A stretch of DNA of 64,000 nt from Noviherbaspirillum aerium (GCF_008929045.1 NZ_VFAH01000005.1:186001-250000); one strand, 5' to 3'; shown: positions 8,861 to 18,115, counted from the stretch's first letter. The notes: generated from the sequence alone by a model not told the origin. Numbers and translations: made by a program.

Positions 8861-9628
8861 GTGAACGATGAAAAAGACCGCCGGCGCTTCCTGCAGTACT
8901 CGCTCGCGGCGCTCGCCATGCCTGACATGGTGAACGCCGCATCCCGCAGCGGCGCCGATAGCGTCGATAGCATCAACAGCCCAACCAGTCCAGCCAGCGC
9001 GCCGCATCTCGTCCTGTTGGGCGATTCGATTTTCGACAACGGCGCCTACACCGGCGGCAAGCCGGATGTCATTGCCCAGTTGCGCAAGATACTTCCAGCA
9101 GGGTGGAAGGGAACGCTGCTTGCGCGCGACGGCGCCACCACCGATGGCATTCCCGCCCAGCTCGAACGCCTTCCCAAGGACGGCACGCATCTGGTGCTGA
9201 GCGTCGGCGGCAATAACGCTTTGATGCAGCAGCACCTGCTGCAGGCAAGGGTGGCGACGGTGGCCGAGGCGATGATGGTGCTGGCCGAGGCCATCCGCAA
9301 GTTCGAGGCGGCTTACCGGCAGGCAGTCGCCGCCTGTCTCGCCCGCAAGCTGCCGCTGACCGTCTGCACCATATACAACGGCAACTTCCCCGAGCCCGGC
9401 TACCGTATCGTCACGACGAGCGCCATCGCCCTGTTCAACGACGCCATCCTGCGTACGGCCGTCGAGCACAAACTCAAGGTGATTGAATTGCGCCTGGTAT
9501 GCGCCCGGCCGGAAGACTATGCCAACCCGATCGAGCCGTCGAGCACCGGCGCCGCCAGGATTGCGCGTGCCATCCTGGCGACGATGGATCCTCGCGCAGC
9601 GGAAAACGGGGCAACGATTTCTGCCTGA
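8861..9628 (+). CDS. SGNH/GDSL-type hydrolase with a twin-arginine-like signal peptide
   Basis: The 255-residue protein carries block I GDSIFDNG (Gly54-Asp55-Ser56, Ser the nucleophile) and block III GGNN (116-119). The C-terminal segment reads EPSSTGAARIAR, where the usual Asp-x-x-His pair would be expected, so the catalytic His is not evident. The N terminus has RRRFLQ (7-12) followed by a hydrophobic stretch and VNAA, which fits a Tat signal. GTG at 8861 is chosen because AAAGGAA sits 5 bases upstream. It could be an esterase or lipase-like periplasmic enzyme, or a divergent SGNH member with no lipase activity. No operon partner is visible. Confidence 0.75.
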   Translation: MNDEKDRRRFLQYSLAALAMPDMVNAASRSGADSVDSINSPTSPASAPHLVLLGDSIFDNGAYTGGKPDVIAQLRKILPAGWKGTLLARDGATTDGIPAQLERLPKDGTHLVLSVGGNNALMQQHLLQARVATVAEAMMVLAEAIRKFEAAYRQAVAACLARKLPLTVCTIYNGNFPEPGYRIVTTSAIALFNDAILRTAVEHKLKVIELRLVCARPEDYANPIEPSSTGAARIARAILATMDPRAAENGATISA

Positions 9629-10009
9629 AGCCCGCTGCTTCGGCAGGTTCATGGCGCCGGATCCGGCGGCCAAAGCTACGACCCGATACTTCAAGGCAGG
9701 CAGCAAGACAGGCATGGTCGGGCAGCGTACCTATAAACAGCCTCAAATGTGCATCAATTTCCTGCTTTTGCGGCTTTCATTGCCATATGTCAGGCAGCAA
9801 ACAGACTGCGACATGCCTAGCTGTCACAATCCGCCGCATTAAAACCACGGGCACAACTAAAAGTCGCAGTCAGCAGGCCAATGATGTCTTCGCCGACCGA
9901 AAGCGGTCCTTCCCTTCAATTCATGGCAAGCCTTCGTCATGCGAAAGTGAACCCGGCCCTTCATTGACGAGGTCGCCCAGCTTTTGACTCGCCATTCTTC
10001 GCCCCCATA
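9629..10009. other. Intergenic stretch, 381 bases
   Basis: Short overlapping frames occur on both strands, but none has an SD, family resemblance or consistent codon use. No terminator with a T-run is visible. The promoter of the downstream Crp/Fnr gene should lie here, but I cannot identify it. Confidence 0.4.
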
Positions 10010-10747
10010 GTGACATTGCCGATGCCCGCATTACCTACGCCTCTTAGTCCTTGCAGCAACCACTTGTTATCGCTTCTTCCAGAGGACGAATTTCAGCGTA
10101 TTTCACCCTTGTTGCAGTTGGTGCATACCGATTTCAAGGAAGTGCTGTTCAAGCGGGACGTGCCGATCGAATACGTTTATTTTCCCTGCGACAGCGTGTT
10201 TTCCGTTCTGACCTTCATGCAGAACGGCACGGCGGTGGAGGTTGGCACGGTCGGCAATGAAGGCTTTTCGGGCATCGAACTGCTGATCGGGGCAGACACC
10301 GCAATCGATACAACGATCTGCCAAGTCGCCGGGCATAGCCTGCGCATGCGCGCGGCCGACTTCAGGGAAGCGATACATGGGAGTACCGCCTTGCGCCGGT
10401 TGGCCGAACGCTTTCTTCAAGCCTTGTTGAGCCAGATATCGCAATCCGTGGCCTGCAACCGTCTGCACACCATCGAAGAGCGGTTCTCCCGCTGGGTGCT
10501 GCTGACGCACGACCGGGTCAAGGGCGACCATTTTCACCTGACGCAGGAATTCCTCGCCGACATGCTCGGCGTGCATCGTCCCAGTGTCAGCCTGGTGGCA
10601 GGGGCCTTTCAGCAGGCCGGCCTGATCAAATACACCCGCGGCAATCTGACCATCCTGAACAGGAACGGCCTCGAACAGGCTGCCTGCGAATGCTATGCGG
10701 TTGTCAGAAAGCGCTTGACGCAACTGCTTGGATTGGACCGCAGCTGA
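10010..10747 (+). CDS. Crp/Fnr family transcriptional regulator
   Basis: The 245-residue protein has an N-terminal cyclic-nucleotide-binding-like beta barrel (about 20-135) with the phrase VEVGTVGNEGFSGIELLIG, and a C-terminal winged helix (about 170-225) with LTQEFLADMLGVHRPSVSLV as the HTH. It lacks the N-terminal cysteine cluster of FNR and the full cAMP-binding PBC signature, so it is probably neither an oxygen nor a cAMP sensor. This subclass is common and mostly uncharacterised in alpha- and betaproteobacteria. The start is uncertain: GTG 10010 or ATG 10022, neither with a clear SD. It runs convergent to the next gene. Confidence 0.85.
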   Translation: MTLPMPALPTPLSPCSNHLLSLLPEDEFQRISPLLQLVHTDFKEVLFKRDVPIEYVYFPCDSVFSVLTFMQNGTAVEVGTVGNEGFSGIELLIGADTAIDTTICQVAGHSLRMRAADFREAIHGSTALRRLAERFLQALLSQISQSVACNRLHTIEERFSRWVLLTHDRVKGDHFHLTQEFLADMLGVHRPSVSLVAGAFQQAGLIKYTRGNLTILNRNGLEQAACECYAVVRKRLTQLLGLDRS

Positions 10748-10820
10748 GCGGACCGCACGACCGGGCCGCATCAATCCGGAATGCGGGCCGCATGACACAC
10801 TGACGCTCAAGCCAGGCCGC

Positions 10821-11627
10821 CTACTTGTGCAGGGGCGGCTTTTTCTTTTTCTCGATCAGCATTCTCCACCAGCGCTGCTTCGGCGGCGTGATCGGCGGTG
10901 GCTCTGCCGGAGGCATGGTTTCCATCTTGGGCACATGCGGCGGCGTCATCCCGCGTGGCGGCGGTTCGGTATGGAATACCTTGACGCGCGAGCGATTGGA
11001 GTCCTGCCTGTCTTCCGGCAGGTGCGGACCTTCCATTGTTTCCTGGAAAGACGGGGGCGCAACATGCGGCGGCCGGGTCGCGGCCGGCGCTTGCACCCGA
11101 TCCGGTTCCGGTTCCGGATCGGGCGCAGGCGGAGCCTGTACGCTTTCCGGCACCGGGGCCGGCGTGGGAGCGGGAGTGGGGGGCGGCGGCACCGCGCTCG
11201 GCTGGGGAGTTTCCGGTTCCGGCCTGCGGTTCAGGGATTCGACCTGGCGGTCGTATTCAAGAAAAAGCACCTTGCTTTCAAGAACCTTGATGACGCTTTC
11301 CTTGTCGGCGATACGTGCCCGCAGTTCATTGGTCACCTGGTCCTTTACCTTGCGCAGCTCCGCTTCCAGCGCCAGTGCCCGTTCCAGCGAACGGTTGCGT
11401 TCTTCCAGCAGGGCGATGCGCAACTGCTCGCGTGACTGCGCGTCACCTTCGTCATCATCGGGAAGATGCAGGCGGCCATAGGTACGGAGCAATTCCGAAG
11501 TGTCGATCTGGGCTTCGCCGTCCGGGGTGACGGTCTTGCTCAGCCTGCCGCGTTCAATATCGCGGTAAATCGTGGAACGGTTCCTTCGAACAAGTTTTGC
11601 AGCCTCTGAAATCGAAACGAGTGCCAT
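10821..11627 (-). CDS. HTH / coiled-coil / proline-rich protein of unknown function
   Basis: About 268 residues from the ATG at 11627 (an upstream in-frame ATG at 11645 is possible). Residues 1-30 form a small MerR/excisionase-like HTH (SISEAAKLVRRNRSTIYRDI). About residues 62-140 are a long charged, heptad-like coiled coil. About 145-235 are strongly enriched in Pro, Ala and Glu. The C terminus ends in a basic KKKKPP tail. The N-terminal HTH resembles those of plasmid accessory DNA-binding proteins, which suggests a structural or partition-like DNA protein. I cannot name the family. It lies divergent from rnpB. Confidence 0.6.
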   Translation of the reverse strand: MALVSISEAAKLVRRNRSTIYRDIERGRLSKTVTPDGEAQIDTSELLRTYGRLHLPDDDEGDAQSREQLRIALLEERNRSLERALALEAELRKVKDQVTNELRARIADKESVIKVLESKVLFLEYDRQVESLNRRPEPETPQPSAVPPPPTPAPTPAPVPESVQAPPAPDPEPEPDRVQAPAATRPPHVAPPSFQETMEGPHLPEDRQDSNRSRVKVFHTEPPPRGMTPPHVPKMETMPPAEPPPITPPKQRWWRMLIEKKKKPPLHK

Positions 11628-11817
11628 ATGCCAGTAAACGGCCATGAGGGCCGGTTGAGTAGGGAAAAACGTAGGGGCGAACGCAGGCCGGGCTTGCGCC
11701 TTGTCCAACAACGGTGGACAAGCTTTTCCGGAAAAGATTCTCTGACGCCGGACTTCAATTCCGCAGGTCCGGCCGGGACAAGCGCATGCAATTCCGTTGC
11801 GGCAGGGCCGCCTGCGT

Positions 11818-11823
11818 TACAAT
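11818..11823 (+). promoter_or_regulatory. -10 element of the rnpB promoter
   Basis: TACAAT at 11818-11823 ends 7 bases before the predicted 5' end of RNase P RNA, the spacing expected for a -10 box. The -35 region is weak (GTTGCGG near 11796-11802). Confidence 0.55.
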
Positions 11824-11830
11824 GCCGCCT

Positions 11831-12150
11831 GAAGCAAGCCAGACAGCCGCTGGTCATCGCGAGATGGCGGGAGGAAGGTCCGGACTCCACAGAGCAGGGT
11901 GACGGCTAACGACCGTCCGCCGTGAGGCGCGGAATAGGGCCACAGAGACGAGCGTATTAAGTTACGGTGAAACGCGGTAACCTCCACCTGGAGCAATTTC
12001 AAATAGGCACGCATTGATGCTGCTCGCGGAGCGTGCGGGTAGAAAGCTTGAGCCGTGGAGCAATTCACGGCCTAGAGGAATGGCTGTCATAGCGCAAGGG
12101 GTCAAACCTGCGCGCCGTAACAGAATCCGGCCTATCGGCTTGCTTCAACT
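11831..12150 (+). ncRNA. rnpB: RNase P RNA (bacterial class A)
   Basis: The catalytic RNA of RNase P matures tRNA 5' ends. The conserved core is clear: GAGGAAGGTCCGGACTCCAC and GCAGGGTG near the 5' side, CACAGAGACGAGCG, GGTGAAACGCGGTAACCTCC, the CCTGGAGCAA block and the GGGTAGAAAGCTTGAGCC block, then GGCCTAGAGGAATGGCTG. The P1 helix closes the molecule: GAAGCAAGC (11831-11839) pairs with GCTTGCTTC (12138-12146). At roughly 320 nt it is shorter than the 377-nt E. coli RNA. The exact 3' end is set from P1 and is accurate to a few bases. Confidence 0.95.
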
Positions 12151-12983
12151 TCCAGCCCCTTATGCCGATATGCGGCAGGTCTTTTCGACCATTTTTATTT
12201 CCAGTGGTCATTTCAAGCAACTTGAGCCAACTCAACGCGGCAGCCGTGTGCTTCGCTACAGTGGAGCCCGTTGCCGACGCCCGGCAAGGTTCAAAAGAGC
12301 CTGCTGGCCGTGGGATGAATCACTGCGAATAGTGGAGGATTGCAGCTCCGCCTGCGCTCCAGATAGCGGCCGCTAAGGAAGTACCAAGGCGCAGCCAGGT
12401 CTGCTTTCCCGCTTCCGATACTTCATCTCACGACCAGCAGGCTTTTTCCTAACTTGGCCACCACCGTCCTGCCTCACCGCCATCTCGGCCAGAAGCATTC
12501 TCGTGCCATCCCGTAAAGACCCGCCAGGCTTGTCCTGCCGTCGCTCCTCTGCAGGAGGTGGTAGCCTTTCGGTCTTCTCGTTCCGATCAATTGTTCGAAC
12601 GTTAATTGCCAGGTTGGCTCGCGCGCGCCTTGCGCAGGACGTTTATTTCCCTTCTCTCAGTCCTTGTGCCCGACAAGGATCAGATGCTGGCGGGCATCGG
12701 GTTCGGCGGTCGTTTTCCAGCATGACCAAGCTGTCAACGTTGCGTTTTCACGTCCACCGAAATTTTCCGGCCGGAAAATCAAAATGAGGAACAGCAAGGA
12801 CTTATCGCGCCAATTGTGTTTCTACAGAGAATCAAAACACATGTAACTTCCTCAGAGAACACCTTCAGAGTGTGTCGTAAGTGCTTCATTTTCTTGGGTA
12901 TTCATTCAATGCGTTTCTTCAATGAAACGCGCTAAGTCATTGACTTCATTAGAAAAAATCACATTTTTGTTTCCTGATATTAC
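12151..12983. other. Long non-coding interval between rnpB and the mra promoter
   Basis: Over 800 bases hold no convincing gene. Short frames, such as one at 12503-12787, lack SDs and family resemblance. Base composition turns AT-rich after about 12780. A hairpin GCGTTTC/GAAACGC (12911-12917 with 12924-12930) has no T-run. A weak stem just after rnpB (near 12163-12175) followed by TCTTTT could end the RNA. The interval could hide a small RNA or remnants; nothing can be named. Confidence 0.4.
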
Positions 12984-13012
12984 TTGACCGCAAATTGGGC
13001 TCCCTTTAAAGT
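12984..13012 (+). promoter_or_regulatory. Candidate mra (dcw cluster) promoter
   Basis: TTGACC (12984-12989) and TAAAGT (13007-13012) are separated by 17 bp and lie about 110 bases upstream of mraZ. The -10 overlaps the first MraZ-type repeat, which suits autorepression. Confidence 0.55.
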
Positions 13013-13056
13013 GGGCGGCAGTGTGAAAAAGTGTAGTTTTGTGGGTCAAAAGTGGT
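13011..13056 (+). promoter_or_regulatory. MraZ operator: direct repeats with 10-bp period
   Basis: GTGGG, GTGTG, GTGTA and GTGGG begin at 13011, 13021, 13031 and 13041, exactly 10 bp apart, and GTGGT follows at 13052. MraZ of E. coli binds three TGGG-type repeats separated by 5 bases, in front of its own gene. Both the sequence and the position match, so autoregulation of the cluster is very likely. Confidence 0.85.
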
Positions 13057-13121
13057 GTGCCGATCCCGAAAACTTGTTTCACAGACATTACTAAAAACGA
13101 CAACCACAAGGGTGAATCAGG

Positions 13122-13550
13122 GTGTTTCAGGGCGCTTCAGCACTGAGTCTCGATGCAAAAGGGCGGATGACCATCCCCGCCAAGCATCGCGACGCCTTGT
13201 CGCTTCAGTGCGAAGGCCGCGTCACGCTGACCAAGCATCCTCATGGCTGTCTGCTCTTTTTTCCCCGTCCTGTCTGGGAAACCCATCGCGAACAGATCGC
13301 CGCATGGCCGATGTCCGCTCGCGCATGGCAGCGTATTTTCCTGGGCAATGCCTCCGATGTCGAAATGGATTCCGCCGGCCGCATTCTGATCGCGCCGGAG
13401 CTGCGAAGTGCCGTCGGCCTGACGCGTGACGTCATGCTGCTGGGCATGGGCAGCCATTTCGAGATCTGGGATGCAGAGAAGCTTGCCGAGAACGAGGCGG
13501 AAGCAGTCGCGAACGGCATGCCGGACGCATTAAGTAATTTTTCCTTCTGA
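13122..13550 (+). CDS. mraZ: MraZ, transcriptional repressor of the dcw cluster
   Basis: The 142-residue protein has two tandem AbrB-like domains, each with the D-x-x-x-R signature: [10 protein letters not shown] near residue 10 and [10 protein letters not shown] near residue 82. MraZ forms large rings that wrap repeated TGGG boxes and repress the cluster. The GTG start at 13122 has AAGGGTG seven bases upstream. It is the first gene of the division and wall cluster and is followed after 8 bases by rsmH, as in nearly all relatives. Length is normal (E. coli 152). Confidence 0.96.
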   Translation: MFQGASALSLDAKGRMTIPAKHRDALSLQCEGRVTLTKHPHGCLLFFPRPVWETHREQIAAWPMSARAWQRIFLGNASDVEMDSAGRILIAPELRSAVGLTRDVMLLGMGSHFEIWDAEKLAENEAEAVANGMPDALSNFSF

Positions 13551-13558
13551 CGGCACAT

Positions 13559-14542
13559 ATGACAGAAAACTCGGTGCCGGAATTGCAGCACCGTACGGTG
13601 TTGCTGGAAGAAGCGGTGGATGCGCTGCACATCGACGGCGACCGCGCCAATGGCGTGTATGTCGATGGCACCTTCGGCCGCGGCGGTCACAGCCGCCGGA
13701 TCCTCGAGCGTCTCGGCCCGCAAGGCCGATTGATCGCTTTCGACAAGGATCCGCAGGCGATTGCGACCGCGAAGGCGATTGCCGACGCACGGTTTCAGAT
13801 CGTGCACGACAGTTTCGCAACGATGCGCGAGGCCTTGGCTGAACGCGGCATCGAGCAGGTGGACGGCATTTTGATGGACCTGGGGATTTCTTCGCCGCAG
13901 GTGGATGAAGCGGCGCGGGGATTCAGTTTTCGGCTGGATGGCCCGCTCGACATGCGCATGGATACCACGCGCGGCATGTCGGCGGCGGAATGGCTCGCAA
14001 CCGAGTCTGAACAGACGATTGAAAAGGTGATACGAGATTATGGGGAAGAACGGTTTGCTTTTCAGATTGCAAAGGCGATTGCTGCTCGCAGGACAGTCGC
14101 CCCAATTTCAACCACACGACAGCTTGCCGAGATCGTGGCACACGCCGTCAAAACCCGCGAGAAGGGTAAGGATCCGGCCACTCGCACATTTCAGGCTATC
14201 CGGATTTACATCAATCAAGAGCTTGAAGAACTCGAAGTAGCACTCGACGCCGCACTGGAAAAACTGGCTACGGACGGGAGATTGGCTGTGATCAGCTTTC
14301 ATTCGCTGGAAGATCGCATCGTCAAGCGCTTCATGGCTTCCAAAGCCAACGCGCCCCAGCCCGACCGTCGCCTGCCGATCCGTGCGGTGGATCTGCCGCA
14401 GCCGCAACTCAAGCTGCTGGCAAAGATGAAACCGTCGGACGCCGAAGTCGCCGGCAACCCGCGCGCCAGATCGGCGATCATGCGGGTTGCCGAGCGTACC
14501 TCGGTGCCACTTGCACTTGCATTATCCAGGAGCGCTCCGTGA
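13559..14542 (+). CDS. rsmH: 16S rRNA (cytosine(1402)-N4)-methyltransferase RsmH
   Basis: The 327-residue methyltransferase modifies C1402 in the decoding centre of 16S rRNA. The SAM-binding segment [13 protein letters not shown] (about residues 29-45) and the central [13 protein letters not shown] block are canonical, as is [15 protein letters not shown] near residue 245. No clear SD precedes the ATG at 13559; translation is probably coupled to mraZ, whose stop lies 8 bases upstream. Its stop overlaps the ftsL start. Confidence 0.96.
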   Translation: MTENSVPELQHRTVLLEEAVDALHIDGDRANGVYVDGTFGRGGHSRRILERLGPQGRLIAFDKDPQAIATAKAIADARFQIVHDSFATMREALAERGIEQVDGILMDLGISSPQVDEAARGFSFRLDGPLDMRMDTTRGMSAAEWLATESEQTIEKVIRDYGEERFAFQIAKAIAARRTVAPISTTRQLAEIVAHAVKTREKGKDPATRTFQAIRIYINQELEELEVALDAALEKLATDGRLAVISFHSLEDRIVKRFMASKANAPQPDRRLPIRAVDLPQPQLKLLAKMKPSDAEVAGNPRARSAIMRVAERTSVPLALALSRSAP

Positions 14543-14811
14543 GCGGCCGCATCAACACCGTCCTGACCATAGCCTTGGTCGCCTGCGCCCTGTCCGTGGT
14601 CAACGCGCAATACAAGTACCGCAGTCTCTTCATTGAACTGGAGCGCTCGCAGTCCGCCGCTCGACAGCTTGAAATCGAATGGTCGCAGCTGCAGCTCGAC
14701 CAGTCCACGCTCGGCAAGCATGCGCGCATTGAAGAAAATGCGCGCCGCAATCTGGCCATGGTGCCGGTGACGCCGAACCGAACCCAATACCTGATTCCGG
14801 GAGCGAAGTAA
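14539..14811 (+). CDS. ftsL: Cell division protein FtsL
   Basis: A 90-residue bitopic membrane protein: a short cytoplasmic tail, one hydrophobic segment (about residues 5-22, [18 protein letters not shown]) and a periplasmic coiled coil. FtsL forms the FtsQLB complex that activates septal wall synthesis by FtsWI. Sequence is poorly conserved in this family, so identification rests on topology, size and position between rsmH and ftsI. GTG at 14539 overlaps the rsmH stop; its own stop overlaps the ftsI ATG, which indicates tight coupling. Confidence 0.92.
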   Translation: MSGRINTVLTIALVACALSVVNAQYKYRSLFIELERSQSAARQLEIEWSQLQLDQSTLGKHARIEENARRNLAMVPVTPNRTQYLIPGAK

Positions 14812-16568
14812 TGCGCACCGCTTCCCGTACCGCCGCCGGCAAGGGCGTTCAGTTCAGTGCCAGCCCGGTGCTGGCCGTCAAGCTGCCGGTCTGGCGCTCG
14901 CGCGTCGTCCTGTTCGTCCTGTTTGCCGCCTTTGCCTCGCTGGCCGGGCGCGCGCTCTGGCTGCAGGGCCTGTCGACGGAATTCCTGCAGAAGCAGGGCG
15001 CCGTCCGCTATGCGCGCACGCTCGAGCTGCCCGCCACGCGCGGCAAGATCATTGACCGCAACGGCCAGGTGCTGGCGTCCTCGCTGCCGGTGAGGGCCGT
15101 CTGGGCAATTCCCGAGGATGTCTCGGAAGCGCCGGCCGAGAAGCTGCGCGCCCTGGCCAAGCTGCTGGACATGAGCGAAGCCGACCTGCGCAAGAAGCTC
15201 GATTCCGACCGCACCTTCGTCTACCTGAAGCGCCAGGTGGAGCAGGATACCGTCGACAAGATCCTGAAGCTTGGCATCGCCGGCATTGAAACCCGCAAGG
15301 AATACAAGCGCTACTATCCCGACGGCGAGGTGATGGCGCATATCGTCGGCTTCACCAATGTTGAAGACGTCGGTCAGGAAGGCATGGAGCTGGCGTATCA
15401 AAAGAATCTGGCCGGCACCACGGGCAGCCGCAAGGTGATCAAGGATCGTCTCGGCCGCGTGGTCGAAGACCTGCAGTCCACCCGTCCGCCGCACGACGGC
15501 AAGGATCTGCCCCTGTCGGTCGACCGCAAGATCCAGCACATCGCCTTTACCCATCTGAAGGAAGCGGTGGAGAAGCACAAGGCGAAGGCCGCCGGCATTG
15601 TCGTGCTCGACGTGAAGACGGGTGAAGTGCTGGCGCTGGCCAATCTGCCGACTTACAACCCGAACGACCGCTCGGGCCTGACCGGCGCGCAGCTGCGCAA
15701 CCGGGTGCTCACCGATACCTTCGAGCCCGGTTCGACGATGAAGCCGTTCACCATCGCGCTCGGCCTGGAAAACAAGCTGGTCACGCCGGCCACCAATATC
15801 CAGACCGCGCCGGGAAAGCTGACCATCGGCAAGGCCACCATCGGCGATGCCCATCCGCACGGCATGCTGACCGTCTCCCAGGTGCTGGAAAAATCATCGA
15901 ACGTCGGCACCGCCAAGATCGCGCTGCAGATGCAGCCGCAGACCATGTGGGAGATGTTCACCGCCGTCGGCTTCGGCCAGCAGCCCAAGCTCGGTTTCCC
16001 CGGCGCCGTCGCCGGCCGCGTGCGCCCGTACAAGTCGTGGAAGCCGATCGAACAGGCCACCATGAGCTACGGCCACGGCATCTCGACGTCGCTGATCCAG
16101 ATGGCGCACTCGTACATGATCTTCGCGCGCGACGGTGAAATGATCCCGATCACTTTCCAGAAGGCTGGCGATCATCCCATCGGCCAGCGCGTCATCTCCG
16201 AGAAGACCGCCCGCGACGTGCGCGCCATGCTCGAACTGGCCGCCGGCCCGACCGGCACCGCGCCGCAGGCACAGGTGCCCGGTTATCGCGTGGCCGGCAA
16301 GACGGGCACCGCGCACAAGCTGGTGGGGCGCCAGTACGGCAACAAGTATGTGGCGTCCTTCGTCGGCTTCGCGCCGGTATCCAATCCGCGCATCATCGTC
16401 GCCGTCATGGTCGACGAGCCGTCCAACGGCATGCATTACGGCGGCCAGGTTGCGGCGCCGGTGTTCGCCTCGGTGGTCGCCAATGCATTGCGCGCCATGA
16501 ACGTGTCGCCGGACTCCGCTGTGACCGACATCATCATTCCCGCAGACGGCGTGAAGGAGAGCCTGTGA
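14811..16568 (+). CDS. ftsI: Septal peptidoglycan transpeptidase FtsI (PBP3)
   Basis: The 585-residue class B penicillin-binding protein crosslinks septal peptidoglycan. There is one N-terminal membrane anchor (about 30-48), a dimerisation/pedestal domain beginning ATRGKIIDRNG, and the transpeptidase domain. The active-site motifs are complete: S308-T-M-K, SSN at 362-364 and K497-T-G-T, close to the E. coli numbering (S307, K494). The start overlaps the ftsL stop by one base and the stop overlaps murE. Nothing suggests a resistance insertion near the active site. Confidence 0.97.
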   Translation: MRTASRTAAGKGVQFSASPVLAVKLPVWRSRVVLFVLFAAFASLAGRALWLQGLSTEFLQKQGAVRYARTLELPATRGKIIDRNGQVLASSLPVRAVWAIPEDVSEAPAEKLRALAKLLDMSEADLRKKLDSDRTFVYLKRQVEQDTVDKILKLGIAGIETRKEYKRYYPDGEVMAHIVGFTNVEDVGQEGMELAYQKNLAGTTGSRKVIKDRLGRVVEDLQSTRPPHDGKDLPLSVDRKIQHIAFTHLKEAVEKHKAKAAGIVVLDVKTGEVLALANLPTYNPNDRSGLTGAQLRNRVLTDTFEPGSTMKPFTIALGLENKLVTPATNIQTAPGKLTIGKATIGDAHPHGMLTVSQVLEKSSNVGTAKIALQMQPQTMWEMFTAVGFGQQPKLGFPGAVAGRVRPYKSWKPIEQATMSYGHGISTSLIQMAHSYMIFARDGEMIPITFQKAGDHPIGQRVISEKTARDVRAMLELAAGPTGTAPQAQVPGYRVAGKTGTAHKLVGRQYGNKYVASFVGFAPVSNPRIIVAVMVDEPSNGMHYGGQVAAPVFASVVANALRAMNVSPDSAVTDIIIPADGVKESL

Positions 16569-18115
16569 CGAATGCCGCCGCTTCCGCACCGGGTTCGGCC
16601 ATCGGCGACATCCTCGCCTGGCTCCATGCCGAAGCGCCGGCTGCGCAATTGTCGTCCGACTCGCGCACCGTGCGTACCGGCGATGTTTTCTTCGCTTATC
16701 CTGGCGATGCGGCGGACGGCCGCAAGTACATCGAGCAGGCTGTGGCCAACGGCGCGAGCGCGGTTGTCTATGAAGCCGAAGAATTCGCATGGAACGATGC
16801 CTGGGGCGTCCCGCACCTGGCCGTGCCGAAGCTCAAGCAGCTTGCCGGGCCGATCGCCAATGCCTACTACGAACAACCCGACGGCGGCATGTTCGCCGTG
16901 GCGGTCACCGGCACCAACGGCAAGACCTCCTGCACCCAATGGCTCGGCAAGGCCCTGTCCGGACTGGGGCAGCCGACCGCCGTGATCGGCACGCTGGGCG
17001 TCGGCCTGTTCCAGCGCGGCAAGCATGCCGGTTTCAATGCGACCGGCTACACCACGCCGGACGCGGTGATCCTGCAGCGCGCGCTGGCGCAGCTGCGCGA
17101 CCGCGGCGCGCGCGCGCTGGCGATCGAGGCATCGTCGATCGGCATTGACCAGGGCCGGCTGAACGGCATGCATGTCGATGTCGCGCTCTTCACCAATTTC
17201 ACCCGCGACCATCTCGATTACCACGGCGACATGGCCGCCTATGAAGCCGCCAAGCGGGCATTGTTCGACTGGCCCGGTCTGCGCCATGCGGTGATCAATC
17301 TCGACGATGACATGGGTCTGCGGCTGGTGAAGCATCTGCAGGCCAGCAGGCCGACGGTGGCCATCACCGGCTATACGGTCGCCGGCCGCCGCCAGGAGGG
17401 CATTGCCGTCATATCCGCCGGCGACATCCGCATGCAGCACGGCGGCACCGCCTTCAGGCTGGAAAGCGACGCCGGCAGCGCCCAGGTCAAGACCCAGCTG
17501 GTCGGCCAGTTCAATGTCAGCAATGCGCTGGGAATTTTCGGCGTGCTGCGCGCCAAGGGCATCGCCTTCAAGGCGTCGGCCGATGCGCTGGAGGCGCTCA
17601 CGCCGGTGCCGGGGCGCATGGAACAGATGGGCGGGCAGGATGCGCCATTGATCGTGATCGATTATGCGCACACGCCGGATGCATTGGAAAAGACGCTCGC
17701 CAGCCTGCGGCAGGTGGCGCAGCAGCGCGGCGGCCAGCTGTGGTGCGTGTTCGGCTGCGGCGGCGACCGCGATCCGGGCAAGCGTCCGCAGATGGGCGCG
17801 GTGGCCCAGGCTGCCGACCATGTCATTGTCACCAGCGACAATCCGCGCAGCGAAGAACCTGCGGCCATTCTCTCGCAGATCGTGGCGGGCATCGACCAGT
17901 CCAGGCTGGCCAAGGAAGCATTGCATGTGATCGAAGACCGCGCCGCCGCCATTCTGTGGGCTGGCAGGCATGCGGCGAAGAACGATGTGGTTTTGCTGGC
18001 AGGGAAGGGCCACGAGTCGTATCAGGAAATCAAAGGCAAGAAATTGCCGTTTTTGGATGCAGACCATGCCGCGCTGGCATTGGCTGCAAGGGCAACAATG
18101 AAGGGGATGATGTAA
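16565..18115 (+). CDS. murE: UDP-N-acetylmuramoyl-tripeptide synthetase MurE, meso-DAP adding
   Basis: The 516-residue Mur ligase adds the third residue of the peptidoglycan stem peptide in the cytoplasm. ATP is bound by GTNGKTS (116-122). The amino-acid specificity motif D-N-P-R is present at 425-428, which is the meso-diaminopimelate type rather than the lysine type, as expected for a Gram-negative cell. GTG at 16565 overlaps the ftsI stop. Its stop shares one base with the murF ATG. Confidence 0.97.
   Translation: MTNAAASAPGSAIGDILAWLHAEAPAAQLSSDSRTVRTGDVFFAYPGDAADGRKYIEQAVANGASAVVYEAEEFAWNDAWGVPHLAVPKLKQLAGPIANAYYEQPDGGMFAVAVTGTNGKTSCTQWLGKALSGLGQPTAVIGTLGVGLFQRGKHAGFNATGYTTPDAVILQRALAQLRDRGARALAIEASSIGIDQGRLNGMHVDVALFTNFTRDHLDYHGDMAAYEAAKRALFDWPGLRHAVINLDDDMGLRLVKHLQASRPTVAITGYTVAGRRQEGIAVISAGDIRMQHGGTAFRLESDAGSAQVKTQLVGQFNVSNALGIFGVLRAKGIAFKASADALEALTPVPGRMEQMGGQDAPLIVIDYAHTPDALEKTLASLRQVAQQRGGQLWCVFGCGGDRDPGKRPQMGAVAQAADHVIVTSDNPRSEEPAAILSQIVAGIDQSRLAKEALHVIEDRAAAILWAGRHAAKNDVVLLAGKGHESYQEIKGKKLPFLDADHAALALAARATMKGMM

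Noticed and set aside
12503-12787. A 94-codon open frame between rnpB and mraZ
   Set aside because: No ribosome site, no family resemblance and erratic composition; it is treated as non-coding.
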